Positions 19,299-30,528 of a DNA stretch of 41,899 nt are shown here, one piece after another. How positions within the stretch are numbered: position 1 is the stretch's first letter; each line of letters opens with the position of its first letter. The notes under the pieces were generated by a model. That model was not told the origin of the DNA. It was given only the letters and a program-made list of their open reading frames with translations, and did not search any database. Where the stretch lies: the NCBI GenBank assembly GCA_005883355.1, contig VAXG01000109.1, positions 1-41,899 of the forward strand. Reading direction: 5' to 3'. A program made the translations under genes and the position numbers. Source of the stretch: Actinomycetota bacterium. GTDB lineage: Bacteria > Actinomycetota > Thermoleophilia > Gaiellales > Gaiellaceae.

Positions 19299-19730
19299 GT
19301 GGCTGACGAAACACACAAGTTCGACCTGTCACTCGTGACGCCGGACGGCCCGGCGTTCGAGGGCGAGGTGGAGATGATCGTCGTGCCGGGCGCGGCGGGT
19401 GAGATCGGCGTGCTCGCACGTCACGCGCCGCTGATCGCGACGCTGAAGGCCGGCTCGACCCGTGTGTACCTGAACCGTGACACCGACGATGTTCGCGAGT
19501 ACGCGACCGGTGCAGGGTTCTTCAAGGTCGAGCAGGACCGGGTGATCGCGCTCGTCGACGACGCCGTCCCTGCGAACGAGATCGATCAGGGGCGTGCCAG
19601 GGAACAGCTCGAGACCGCCCAACGGGAGCTGGAGCTCGTTGAGCGGGGCGAGTCGAACGCCGATCGCTGGCAGCTCGAGCAGCGCATCAGGCATGCCGAG
19701 AACCAGCTCGCCGTGTCTGGCCGCAACTAG
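19299..19730 (+). CDS. atpC: F-type ATP synthase subunit epsilon
   Basis: Small F1 subunit that binds the gamma shaft and can inhibit ATP hydrolysis. The 143-residue protein has an N-terminal beta-sandwich ([20 protein letters not shown], with [21 protein letters not shown]) and a C-terminal charged helical hairpin. The motif [12 protein letters not shown] corresponds to the conserved GxxGVLpnHaPl stretch. The GTG start at 19299 lies 6 nt after the atpD stop. It is the last ATP synthase gene here; the next gene, metH, begins after a 125-nt structured leader. Confidence 0.94.
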   Translation: MADETHKFDLSLVTPDGPAFEGEVEMIVVPGAAGEIGVLARHAPLIATLKAGSTRVYLNRDTDDVREYATGAGFFKVEQDRVIALVDDAVPANEIDQGRAREQLETAQRELELVERGESNADRWQLEQRIRHAENQLAVSGRN

Positions 19731-19748
19731 GCCTGCTACCCTCAGCTG

Positions 19749-19832
19749 ACCCGGAAAGCTTTGAAAGGCAGCTTGGCGACCGGGTTACCAAACGCCTAAA
19801 GAGCCCCGGGCCTCCGCAAGGTTCGGTTCTCT
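19749..19832 (+). promoter_or_regulatory. Structured 5' leader upstream of metH (possible cis-regulatory RNA, no family recognised)
   Basis: Two hairpins can be drawn in the 125-nt gap before metH. Hairpin 1 (19749-19785) pairs ACCCGG with CCGGGT and, inside it, AAGCT with AGCTT around a TTGAAAGGC loop. Hairpin 2 pairs 19800-19813 with 19819-19832 around a CCGCA loop, with 12 of 14 positions pairing (two G-U). An alternative GGCG/CGCC stem (19775-19778 with 19793-19796) would compete with hairpin 1. No T-tract follows. I compared it by eye with SAM, SAH, cobalamin and c-di-GMP aptamers from memory and found no convincing match. Confidence 0.45.
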
Positions 19833-19855
19833 GTAGGACGAAGAAGGGAACTGGA

Positions 19856-23461
<3,606 letters not shown>

Positions 23462-23533
23462 CGCCCGGCGCACCCGCTACGGTCGTCGGCCGGCGCGCGA
23501 GGCCGTTCGGGAGCTCGTCCTGCTCGCAGGGCC

Positions 23534-23556
23534 CGCAGCCGAGACCCTCGGCTGCG
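23534..23556 (+). other. Perfect 10-bp stem-loop downstream of metH
   Basis: CGCAGCCGAG (23534-23543) pairs with CTCGGCTGCG (23547-23556) around an ACC loop, about 75 nt after the metH stop. No T-tract follows. It could stabilise the metH 3' end or assist factor-dependent termination. The rest of the 238-nt gap has a candidate promoter and a terminator-like element described separately; I see no gene in it. Confidence 0.7.
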
Positions 23557-23620
23557 CGGAGGAGGCGGAAGGGAGCCTTCTGTTCGTGGCGCGCTGGCTG
23601 GCGGAGGAGACGGTCAGAAC

Positions 23621-23649
23621 TGTTGGCCAGCCGGGCCGTCGGCTATCCT
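23621..23649 (+). promoter_or_regulatory. Candidate promoter upstream of the LCP-family gene
   Basis: TATCCT at 23644-23649 resembles a -10 hexamer, with TGTTGG/TTGGCC at 23621-23628 as a possible -35 (spacing 15-17 nt depending on register). Initiation near 23656 would place the terminator-like hairpin at 23661-23691 at the very start of the transcript. Assignment is by eye only. Confidence 0.3.
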
Positions 23650-23660
23650 CCGGACCGGCT

Positions 23661-23691
23661 GGCGCCCCCGGAACGGGCGCCGTCCTTTTTT
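23661..23691 (+). terminator. Rho-independent-type terminator immediately before the LCP gene
   Basis: GGCGCCC (23661-23667) and GGGCGCC (23675-23681) form a perfect 7-bp GC stem around CCGGAAC, followed after four bases by six T (23686-23691). This is the clearest intrinsic terminator signature in the window. It would end the metH transcript. It stops only 8 nt before the ATG at 23700, leaving no room for a separate promoter and Shine-Dalgarno between, so attenuation of the downstream gene is also possible. Confidence 0.75.
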
Positions 23692-23699
23692 AAGGCCGT

Positions 23700-25622
23700 A
23701 TGAAGACCACCCTGAAGAGAGGCATGGGACGCGGCGCGACCGTCAATGGCAACGGCCGTGCGGTGTACCCGCCCGGCGTTCACACGCCGATGAAGCGCTA
23801 CCGCCAGCCGGAACCACGGCGCCGGAATGCCTGGCAGGTCGTCCGGGCCGTGGTGCTCTGGGTGGTCGTTGCAGCGATCATCGTTGCGAGCGGAGTGGCT
23901 GGTGCGGCCTACCTCAAGACCCATCAGTTCCTCAACGCGATCGCCCCGAAGACGAAGGCGGACCGCGCCGCCGCCAAGCGGCTCGACTTGGCGATCCCGG
24001 GCCAGCCGACGGTCGCGCTCGTGATCGGTACCGACCGCAGGAAGGGCAAGCAGGCGGAGCTGACCGGGCGCTCGGACACGCTGATCCTCGTTCGGGCCGA
24101 TCCCGGGACGAACTCGCTCTCCATGCTCTCGTTCCCCCGTGACCTGATCGCGACGATCAAATGTCCCGGCCATCCGGATACCCGAGATCGGATCAACGCT
24201 GCGTTCTCGTTCTGCGGTGCGCTCGGAAGCGTCGAGACCGTGCGCGCGCTCACGGGGCTGCCGATCAACTACTTCATCACGGTCAACTTCAGGGGCTTTA
24301 CGCAGCTCGTGAACAATCTCGGCGGCGTCTGGCTCGACATTGATCACCGCTATCTCTGTGACGCCACCAACTGCCCGGGTGTGTCGAAGATCAATCTGCT
24401 GCCGGGATACCAGCGTGTGAATGCCTCGAACGCCCTCGCCTACGTGCGGTTCCGCCACTTCGACTCGGATCTCTACCGCAATGCCCGGCAGCAGCTCTTC
24501 CTGAAGGCGATGAAGCAGCAGATCTCCTCGCAGCTGGACCTGAACACCGTCTTCAAGATCATGAACGCGGTCGAGAAGAACGTGGTCGTCGGCCGTGGCG
24601 GTGGCCAGGCGCTCGATCCGAAGACGTTGAAGGACTACCTCTACTTCGCGCACGGATTGCCCGGGGGACATGTCTTCCAGTCCAAGATCGAAGGTCTGAC
24701 CGGCACCAACGAGCTCTCCGCAACACCGGAGAGCATCGCCACAGCCGTGCGCGACTTCGTCCAGCCGGATGTGAACGCGCCGGCGAAGGCGCGTGACGTC
24801 ACGCTCGGAATCAAGCGGCGCTCGCTCGCACCGCGGCCGCGCGACACCAGTACGACGGTTCTGAACGGCAACGGCGTGGCCGGTTCGGCGGCCAATGCTG
24901 CGTACGTGCTCGGGCAGCGCGGTTACAAGATCGTCCTGCCGCCGACGGGGAAGACTCAGAACGCTCCGAACTTCCAGTACTTCCGGACGACGGTGTACTA
25001 CGACACCGCGCAGCGCCGCTCCAAGGCGGCCGCGGGGAAGCTCGCGAACCTGTTCGGCGACGCGGACGTCAAGCCGCTGCCCGCAACATTCACGACGCTC
25101 GCGAACGGCGCGATGGCCACCGTCGTCGTTGGACAGAACTTCCACGGCACGATCGCTCCCGCGCCCGTCGACCAGACACCGACGAAGCAGCCGGCGGTGG
25201 TGACGCCCAACCCGGCGCTGACGCGGTCGCTGCTCCTGCAAGCGAGCAAGCGCGTGCGCTTCCGTCTCCAGATGCCGAGGCTCGTCGAAAGCTCCTCTAG
25301 GTTGGAGTTCGATGCGCCGATCCGGGTGTACGGCATCAGCAAGGGCCATCGCGCAGTGCGGCTGACCTTCCGCATCGGGTCGAACGAGTACTGGGGCATC
25401 GAGGAGACGAATTGGAACGACGCGCCGGCGCTTGCCAGTCCGAGCTTCGTCCACAAGATCAAGGGTCGTGAGTACGCCCTCTACTACTCCGGGGCGCACC
25501 TGCACATGGTGGTGCTGCGGAAGGACGGGGCGACGTACTGGGTCATGAACACGATTCTCGACGAGCTCTCCAACGAGACGATGCTCGCGATCGCGCGAGG
25601 GCTCACGCCGCTGCCCAAGTAG
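23700..25622 (+). CDS. LytR-CpsA-Psr (LCP) family protein with LytR_C domain and an extra C-terminal domain
   Basis: LCP enzymes transfer lipid-linked glycopolymers to peptidoglycan at the outer face of the membrane. The 640-residue protein has a basic cytoplasmic tail, one transmembrane helix (about residues 46-70), then the LCP domain with GRSDTLILVR, SFPRDL, INAAFSFCGA and the catalytic region ALAYVRFRHFDSDLYRNARQQ. A LytR_C-like domain follows (TTVLNGNGVAGSAANAAYVL). The last 130 or so residues form an additional beta-rich domain (from about residue 515) that I do not recognise. The first ATG (23700) has no clear Shine-Dalgarno; ATG 23724 or 23790 are possible. It plausibly acts with the WecA-like enzyme. 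Confidence 0.9.
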   Translation: MKTTLKRGMGRGATVNGNGRAVYPPGVHTPMKRYRQPEPRRRNAWQVVRAVVLWVVVAAIIVASGVAGAAYLKTHQFLNAIAPKTKADRAAAKRLDLAIPGQPTVALVIGTDRRKGKQAELTGRSDTLILVRADPGTNSLSMLSFPRDLIATIKCPGHPDTRDRINAAFSFCGALGSVETVRALTGLPINYFITVNFRGFTQLVNNLGGVWLDIDHRYLCDATNCPGVSKINLLPGYQRVNASNALAYVRFRHFDSDLYRNARQQLFLKAMKQQISSQLDLNTVFKIMNAVEKNVVVGRGGGQALDPKTLKDYLYFAHGLPGGHVFQSKIEGLTGTNELSATPESIATAVRDFVQPDVNAPAKARDVTLGIKRRSLAPRPRDTSTTVLNGNGVAGSAANAAYVLGQRGYKIVLPPTGKTQNAPNFQYFRTTVYYDTAQRRSKAAAGKLANLFGDADVKPLPATFTTLANGAMATVVVGQNFHGTIAPAPVDQTPTKQPAVVTPNPALTRSLLLQASKRVRFRLQMPRLVESSSRLEFDAPIRVYGISKGHRAVRLTFRIGSNEYWGIEETNWNDAPALASPSFVHKIKGREYALYYSGAHLHMVVLRKDGATYWVMNTILDELSNETMLAIARGLTPLPK

Positions 25623-25633
25623 GCTTCGCAGTC

Positions 25634-26974
25634 ATGGCGCAATCCCGAAAGATCGGCGTTTTCGGCGCGGGCTGGGTCGGCCTCGTCACCGGCGCCTGTT
25701 TCGCCGAGCTTGGTCACGAGGTGATCGTGCGCGACGTCATGCCGGACAGGATCGACGCCCTGCGTGCGGGTCAGGCGCCGTTCCACGAGGCTGATCTTCC
25801 GGAGGTGCTCGAGCGAAACCGCGACCGCATCCGGTACACGCTCGACGCGGACGAGCTGGCGGACGCGGATGTGCTGTTCATCTGCGTCCAGACGCCGCCG
25901 ACGTATTCGGGCGACGCGGATCTGTCGTTCGTGTGGTCGGCTCTCGACGACCTTCCCCGCGGCGAGTCGGGGCGCCAGGTCCTGGTGATGAAATCGACCG
26001 TGCCGGTCGGAACAGGTGAGAAGGTTCGCGCTGCCCTCGACGGCCGCGGGCTCACGAATGTCGGCTACGTGTCGAATCCGGAGTTCTTGGCCGAAGGTCA
26101 CGCGGTGCACGACTTCCTCAATCCGGATCGGATCGTCATCGGTGCCTTCGCGGACGAGGACGGTGCGGCGGTCGAGGCGCTCTACGGGGGAATCGAGGCG
26201 CCCGTACTGCGGACGGACGTCGCGTCGGCCGAGATGATCAAGCTCGCCGCGAATGCATTTCTCATGACCCGGATCTCGTTCATCAACGAGATCGCGAACG
26301 TGTGCGAGGCGGTCGGCGCGGACGTCGTCGAGGTTGCGAAGGGAGTGGGGCTCGACCATCGCCTCGGCCCACACTTTTTGCGCGCGGGGATTGGCTACGG
26401 CGGCTCCTGTTTTCCGAAAGATTCGCTCGCGCTCAAGCAGCTCGCCTCGAACTCGGGCTACCACTTCCACCTGTTGTCGGCCGTGATCGAGGTGAACGAG
26501 CTCCAGAAGCGGCGCGTCGTGCAGAAGCTGCAGAAGCATCTCGGCAAGCTGCGCGGAAAGAAGATCGCGCTCCTAGGGCTCGCGTTCAAGGCCGGAACCG
26601 ACGACATGCGCGAGGCTCCTTCGCTCGTGCTCGCCTCGCGCTTGCTCGCGGAGGGTGCCGAGGTGCGCGCCTGGGATCCGGTCGCCCGGCCGGGCGACCT
26701 GATGAAGGGCGCCGTCCTCTACGACTCGGTGCTGGAGGCAGTGGAGGGCGCGGATGCCGCGGTGATCGTGACGGAGTGGGACGAGCTGCGCGGCCTGGCG
26801 TCGAAGGACGTTCGCGACGCGATGGCGCGGCCGCTCATCCTCGATGGCCGGAACCTGCTCGATCCGGCAGAGACCCGTGCCGCCGGCTTCGCGTACGAGG
26901 GCATCGGCCGGCCGAGCTCGCCGTTCGAGGCGCTGCCCGAGACCGCGGAGCCCGAGACGAGGGTCCAGAACTAG
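25634..26974 (+). CDS. ugd: UDP-glucose/GDP-mannose dehydrogenase family protein, probably UDP-glucose 6-dehydrogenase
   Basis: NAD-dependent four-electron oxidation of a nucleotide sugar, most likely UDP-glucose to UDP-glucuronate. The 446-residue protein has an N-terminal Rossmann motif GVFGAGWVGLVTG, the VMKSTVPVGTG segment, SNPEFLAEGHAVHDFLNPDRIVIG (split: SNPEFLAEG, NPDRIVIG), a central ENAEM-like region with SAEMIKLAANAFLMTRISF, and the catalytic cysteine Cys259 in GYGGSCFPKD. The C-terminal domain has LLGLAFKAGTDDMREAPS. A TAGGCT box 8 nt before the ATG could be a leaderless -10 but overlaps the previous stop codon. The next gene begins within its stop codon. Confidence 0.92.
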   Translation: MAQSRKIGVFGAGWVGLVTGACFAELGHEVIVRDVMPDRIDALRAGQAPFHEADLPEVLERNRDRIRYTLDADELADADVLFICVQTPPTYSGDADLSFVWSALDDLPRGESGRQVLVMKSTVPVGTGEKVRAALDGRGLTNVGYVSNPEFLAEGHAVHDFLNPDRIVIGAFADEDGAAVEALYGGIEAPVLRTDVASAEMIKLAANAFLMTRISFINEIANVCEAVGADVVEVAKGVGLDHRLGPHFLRAGIGYGGSCFPKDSLALKQLASNSGYHFHLLSAVIEVNELQKRRVVQKLQKHLGKLRGKKIALLGLAFKAGTDDMREAPSLVLASRLLAEGAEVRAWDPVARPGDLMKGAVLYDSVLEAVEGADAAVIVTEWDELRGLASKDVRDAMARPLILDGRNLLDPAETRAAGFAYEGIGRPSSPFEALPETAEPETRVQN

Positions 26975-27687
26975 TGGAGGCGATCATCCTCGCCGGCGGG
27001 CAGGCGACCCGGCTCGGTGACGCGGCGAGAGGAAACCCGAAGGCGCTCGTCCCGATCGCAGGCCACCCGCTCGCCGAGTACCAGGTCTCCCAGCTCGTCC
27101 GTGCGGGCGTCGAGCGCGTCATCGTGAGCTGCAGCGCCGGTCAGGCGGGACTCTTCGAGGCGAAGCTCGCCGGGCTGGGGGCCGAGATCGTCGCGGTTGC
27201 GGAGCCGGAGCCACTCGGGCGTGGGGGAGGCTTGGGCTTCGCAGCGGAGCAGCGCGAGGAGACGGGACCGATCTACGCGTTCAACGGGGACGAGCTGCAC
27301 GACGTCGACCTGCGCGCCTTCCTGGAAGCGCACGAGGAGCACGGCGGCGCCGCGACGATCGTCGTCGCCCCGCTCAGGTCACAGTTCGGCGTGGTCGAGC
27401 TCGGTGTCGACGACCGCGTGACCGGCTTCCGCGAAGCGCCGCGCCTGCCGCATTGGGTCAACGCCGGCGTCTATGTCCTCGGCGACGATGCGCTCGCCCG
27501 CATGCCGGAGCGCGGTGACCACGAACAGTCGACGTTCCCGGAGCTAGCGGAAGAGGGAAAGCTGTTCGCCTTTCGGCACGAGGGCCTCTGGATCACCGTC
27601 AACACGCCCAAGGACCTCCAGCGGGCGGAGGAGCACTACGCCGCCCATCCCGAGCTTCGACCGACGCTGGCTCGCGGTCGCAGCTGA
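26974..27687 (+). CDS. Sugar-1-phosphate nucleotidyltransferase
   Basis: NTP_transferase-type enzyme that activates a sugar phosphate. The 237-residue protein starts EAIILAGGQATRLGD, a variant of the LAGGxGTRL signature, followed by NPKALVPIAGHPLAEYQ. Metal-binding residues are visible in FNGDELHDVDL, and the sugar-binding part ends ITVNTPKDLQRAEE. It lacks a C-terminal acyltransferase domain, so it is the short form seen for mannose-1-phosphate or heptose-1-phosphate transferases. The GTG overlaps the ugd stop base, so the two are coupled. The neighbouring cupin (mannose-6-phosphate-isomerase-like) suggests mannose chemistry; this is inferred. Confidence 0.85.
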   Translation: MEAIILAGGQATRLGDAARGNPKALVPIAGHPLAEYQVSQLVRAGVERVIVSCSAGQAGLFEAKLAGLGAEIVAVAEPEPLGRGGGLGFAAEQREETGPIYAFNGDELHDVDLRAFLEAHEEHGGAATIVVAPLRSQFGVVELGVDDRVTGFREAPRLPHWVNAGVYVLGDDALARMPERGDHEQSTFPELAEEGKLFAFRHEGLWITVNTPKDLQRAEEHYAAHPELRPTLARGRS

Positions 27688-27699
27688 CCCAAAAGGCTG

Positions 27700-27757
27700 G
27701 GGTCAGACCCTTGCCGTTCGGGTCACCGCCCCGCCGGACGAGTCATGTGCCTGGCAC
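27700..27757. repeat. Two short perfect palindromes in the intergenic region (GGGTCAGACCC and GTGCCTGGCAC)
   Basis: GGGTCAGACCC at 27700-27710 and GTGCCTGGCAC at 27747-27757 are both odd-length palindromes, 36 nt apart, in the 119-nt gap before the cupin gene. The first one also occurs extended to GGGGTCAGACCCC at 20799-20811, inside the metH domain linker. They look like dispersed short repeats or protein-binding sites. Confidence 0.6.
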
Positions 27758-27794
27758 CTCCCAGTCGTCGTGCGTCCCGTTCGACGAAACGGCA

Positions 27795-27800
27795 TAAAGT
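27795..27800 (+). promoter_or_regulatory. Candidate leaderless -10 box (TAAAGT) of the cupin gene
   Basis: TAAAGT matches TANNNT and ends 6 nt before the GTG start at 27807. No Shine-Dalgarno lies between. No convincing -35 was seen. The spacing is that of a leaderless transcript. Confidence 0.4.
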
Positions 27801-27806
27801 CGGCGG

Positions 27807-28217
27807 GTGAGTGTGGACTCGCCCAATCTCGGGGGTCTTGACGCTTGGGCCTTCGAGCCGCGCAAGGTCGAAAAGCCCTGGGGCCACGAGCTCATCTGGG
27901 CGGAGACCGATCGCTACCTCGGCAAGGTCCTCTTCGTAAAGGCCGGGGAATCCCTCAGCCTCCAGTTCCATCGCGCGAAGGACGAGTCCTGGCTCGTGCA
28001 CTCGGGCCGCGCCAAGCTCGAGCTCGGCTCGGCCGGCGATGCCGTGCTGAGGGAAGAGGTGATCGGCCCCGGATCCTCGTTCCACTTCCGGCCTGGCACG
28101 GTTCACCGCGTCACGGCGATCGAGGACACGACGATCCTGGAGGTCTCGACACCGGAGCTCGACGATGTCGTGCGTCTCGAGGACCGGTACGGACGGGAGG
28201 GAACGTCTGAACCTTGA
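27807..28217 (+). CDS. Cupin-domain protein, mannose-6-phosphate isomerase type II-like
   Basis: A 136-residue single-domain cupin resembling the C-terminal isomerase module of bifunctional mannose-1-P guanylyltransferase/mannose-6-P isomerases. The N-terminal VEKPWGHELIWAETDRYLGKVL, shown in part as VEKPWGHELIWAE, is the typical entry to this cupin. Metal-binding histidines are visible in LQFHRAKDESWLVHSG and in the second motif PGTVHRVTAIED. The nucleotidyltransferase just upstream would be the separate partner. The GTG start at 27807 lacks a Shine-Dalgarno. The activity could also be a non-enzymatic sugar-binding cupin. Confidence 0.8.
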   Translation: MSVDSPNLGGLDAWAFEPRKVEKPWGHELIWAETDRYLGKVLFVKAGESLSLQFHRAKDESWLVHSGRAKLELGSAGDAVLREEVIGPGSSFHFRPGTVHRVTAIEDTTILEVSTPELDDVVRLEDRYGREGTSEP

Positions 28218-28926
28218 CAGCGAGCGGGTGCTCGCCTGGGACGGCTGCATCAACGTGCGCGACCTTGGGGGTCTCGAAACGGACGACGGCCGGAAGACCC
28301 GCTTCGGCGTCGCAATTCGCGCCGATTCGATCCGGGGGCTGACCGACGAAGGCTGGCAAGCGCTCGCAAACTACGGCGTCGAGCGAGCCATCGACCTTCG
28401 TGCCGACGACGAAGTCGCCGAGGATCCTCCCGACGCTGCGCCGATCCCCGTCGTACGTGTACCGATCACCCCTTGGGAGTTGGCGTCACTGAGAGAAGGC
28501 TGGGCGTCGATGCGAGAGGGTTACCTCGCGTTGATCGAGCACTTCGGACCGCGATTCGCCGAAGTGATCGCCGAGGTCGGAGGCGCGGACGGCCCGGTCG
28601 TGATCCATTGCCAGGGTGGGCGAGACCGCACTGGGCTCGTGGTCGCGCTGATCTTGCAACTTGTCGGCGTCGCTCCGGAGTTGATCGCCGCCGATCACGC
28701 GGGGAGCGACGCGAGCTTGGCTCCGAAGTTCGACAAGTGGCTGAGCGAGGCAGAGACCGAGGCCGAGCGGGAACGGCTGCGTCGCATCTTCGAGCCTGCC
28801 GGAAGGACGATGGTCGGGATCCTCGAGGAGGTGGACGCGCGCTACGGGGGACCGCGGAAGTACCTCCTCGAGGCAGGCGCCTCTCCGGAGAGCATTGACA
28901 GACTTGTGTTAAGGTTGCGCGGATGA
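28207..28926 (+). CDS. Tyrosine-protein phosphatase (Y_phosphatase3/DSP type); start uncertain
   Basis: A protein of about 239 residues whose N-terminal WDGCINVRDLGGLETDDGR segment and HCQGGRDRTGL P-loop (the CX5R catalytic motif) identify a bacterial tyrosine/dual-specificity phosphatase of the Y_phosphatase3 family. The C-terminal half is helical. Start choice is open. A CTG at 28207 lies 6 nt after GGAGG (28196-28200) and gives about ten residues before the conserved WDG, as is usual in the family. A GTG at 28228 leaves only four residues before WDG, and an ATG at 28165 would overlap the cupin gene by 53 nt. The stop overlaps the next gene's ATG (ATGA). Substrate unknown; it may dephosphorylate proteins or phosphoinositide-like molecules. 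Confidence 0.82.
   Translation: MNLDSERVLAWDGCINVRDLGGLETDDGRKTRFGVAIRADSIRGLTDEGWQALANYGVERAIDLRADDEVAEDPPDAAPIPVVRVPITPWELASLREGWASMREGYLALIEHFGPRFAEVIAEVGGADGPVVIHCQGGRDRTGLVVALILQLVGVAPELIAADHAGSDASLAPKFDKWLSEAETEAERERLRRIFEPAGRTMVGILEEVDARYGGPRKYLLEAGASPESIDRLVLRLRG
28895..28912 (+). promoter_or_regulatory. TTGACA-N6-TGTTAA imperfect inverted repeat before the MerR-like gene
   Basis: TTGACA (28895-28900) is a perfect -35 hexamer, and with TGTTAA (28907-28912) it forms an imperfect inverted repeat with a 6-nt spacer, inside the 3' end of the phosphatase gene. TAAGGT (28910-28915) lies 7 nt before the ATG at 28923 and could be a leaderless -10, though the 9-nt gap from TTGACA is too short for a normal promoter; MerR-type promoters have unusual spacing. 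It may be an autoregulatory operator. Confidence 0.3.
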
Positions 28927-29246
28927 ACGGAATCACCGTGGGGGAAGCCGCCTCCCAGACGGGCTGGTCGCCGCGGATGCTCCGCTACCTCGAGGGCGCA
29001 GGGCTCGTCCTCCCCCGGCGGAATGGGGCCGGCTATCGCCTGTACGGGCTCCTCGAGCTCAATCAGCTCCGCTCCCTGCGGGAGCTCCGCCGGCGCCACG
29101 ACGTGGAGCTCACCGACGTCGCTTTCGCAGCTAGGCTCGAGCGCGAGCCGGAGCTGCGAGCGGCAGTAGAGACCTGGTTGGCAGGCACCCAGCTGTCCGC
29201 CCTCGACTGGGAACAGCGCAAGCACGAGCGGCTCCTGGCCGCCTAA
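28923..29246 (+). CDS. MerR-like helix-turn-helix regulator
   Basis: A 107-residue DNA-binding protein. The N-terminal domain, ITVGEAASQTGWSPRMLRYL followed by EGAGLVLPRRNGAGYRLYG, is a MerR-type winged helix, with the recognition helix around residues 14-24 and wing near residues 30-40. The remaining 55 residues are helical and charged, shorter than the effector domains of full MerR proteins and without a cysteine sensor, so a metal or redox signal is unlikely. The ATG overlaps the phosphatase stop. ahcY starts 13 nt downstream, so control of the SAH-recycling gene is a reasonable inference. Confidence 0.82.
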   Translation: MNGITVGEAASQTGWSPRMLRYLEGAGLVLPRRNGAGYRLYGLLELNQLRSLRELRRRHDVELTDVAFAARLEREPELRAAVETWLAGTQLSALDWEQRKHERLLAA

Positions 29247-29259
29247 ACGAGAGGACTGA

Positions 29260-30528
29260 ATGGCTACGACGAAACGACACGACGTGAAAGACCTCGCACT
29301 CGCGCCCGAAGGGGTGCGCCGGATCGAGTGGGCCGACCGCCAGATGCCGGTCCTCGCTGCGATCCGTGAGCGTTTCGACCGCGAGCAGCCGCTCTCCGGC
29401 TACCGAATCTCCGCCTGCCTGCACGTGACGACGGAGACGGCGAACCTCGCCCGCACGCTGAAGGCCGGCGGCGCAGATGTCGTTCTCTGCGCCTCCAACC
29501 CGCTCTCGACGCAGGACGACGTCGCAGCCGCGCTCGTCGACGAGTACGACATCGCAGTCTTTGCGATCAAGGGCGAGGACAACGACACCTACTACGCGCA
29601 CATCGAAGCGGCCGTGGACCACAAGCCGCAGCTGACGATGGACGACGGCGCCGACGTGATCGGCGTCCTGCACTCCGCGCGGCGCGAGCAGCTCGGGGAC
29701 ATCATCGCGGGCACCGAGGAGACGACCACGGGTGTCATTCGCCTCAAGGCGCTCGAGCGTGACGGCGCGCTCGGCTTCCCGGTCATCGCCGTCAACGACG
29801 CGCAGACGAAGCACCTGTTCGACAACCGTTACGGCACGGGCCAGTCGACGATCGACGGAATCATCCGTGCGACGAACGTGTTGCTCGCAGGCAAGCGCTT
29901 CGTCGTCGCCGGCTACGGCTGGGTCGGTCGCGGAGTGGCGTCGCGGGCCCGTGGAATGGGCTCGCACGTAATCATCACGGAGGTCGATCCGATGCGGGCA
30001 CTCGAGGCCAGCATGGACGGGTACGAGGTCCTTTCGATGGAAAAGGCCGCGCCGATCGGCGACATGTTCGTCACGGCGACCGGCGACAAGTCCGTCATCC
30101 GCAAGGAGCACATCGAGGCGATGAAGGACGGCGCCATCCTCGCGAACACCGGTCACTTCAACGTCGAGATCGACATCCCGGGCTTGCGCTCGCTGGCGAC
30201 CGATACTCGCGAGGCGCGGGCGTTCGTGGAGGAGTTCACGATGGCAGGCGGCCAGCGCATCTACCTGATCGCCGACGGGCGGCTCGTCAATCTCTCCGCC
30301 GCCGAAGGGCATCCGGCGCTCGTCATGGACATGTCGTTCGCGAACCAGGCGCTCTCCGCCGAGTATGCGATCCAGAACGCCGCCGAGCTCGAGCGAAAGG
30401 TCTATCCGGTGCCGGAGGAGATCGACAAGGAGATCGCGCGCCTGAAGCTGGCGACCATGGGCGTCGAGATCGACACGCTCACGGAGGAGCAAGAGAAGTA
30501 CCTGGCTTCGTGGGACGAAGGAACCTAG
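29260..30528 (+). CDS. ahcY: S-adenosylhomocysteine hydrolase
   Basis: NAD-dependent hydrolysis of S-adenosylhomocysteine to homocysteine and adenosine, which relieves product inhibition of methyltransferases and supplies MetH. The 422-residue protein is the shorter bacterial/archaeal form without the extra 40-residue insert. Motifs are [45 protein letters not shown]-like DNRYGTGQS, the NAD-binding [17 protein letters not shown] (usual GYGDVGKG varied), and the C-terminal [10 protein letters not shown]. The ATG follows a GAGAGGA ribosome-binding site. The last 19 nt overlap the next gene. Confidence 0.95.
   Translation: MATTKRHDVKDLALAPEGVRRIEWADRQMPVLAAIRERFDREQPLSGYRISACLHVTTETANLARTLKAGGADVVLCASNPLSTQDDVAAALVDEYDIAVFAIKGEDNDTYYAHIEAAVDHKPQLTMDDGADVIGVLHSARREQLGDIIAGTEETTTGVIRLKALERDGALGFPVIAVNDAQTKHLFDNRYGTGQSTIDGIIRATNVLLAGKRFVVAGYGWVGRGVASRARGMGSHVIITEVDPMRALEASMDGYEVLSMEKAAPIGDMFVTATGDKSVIRKEHIEAMKDGAILANTGHFNVEIDIPGLRSLATDTREARAFVEEFTMAGGQRIYLIADGRLVNLSAAEGHPALVMDMSFANQALSAEYAIQNAAELERKVYPVPEEIDKEIARLKLATMGVEIDTLTEEQEKYLASWDEGT

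Noticed and set aside
19731-19855. SAM, SAH, cobalamin or c-di-GMP riboswitch before metH
   Set aside because: Stems are present but key conserved loops known to me are missing or in the wrong order; recorded as an unassigned leader.
23462-23693. Gene downstream of metH overlapping its 3' end in another frame
   Set aside because: No Shine-Dalgarno and no conserved features; its frame extends into metH as a shadow, and the region is better explained by hairpins and a terminator.
23643-25505. 620-codon antisense open frame opposite the LCP gene
   Set aside because: Same cause; the sense strand encodes a recognisable LCP protein with conserved motifs, and the antisense product has no motifs.
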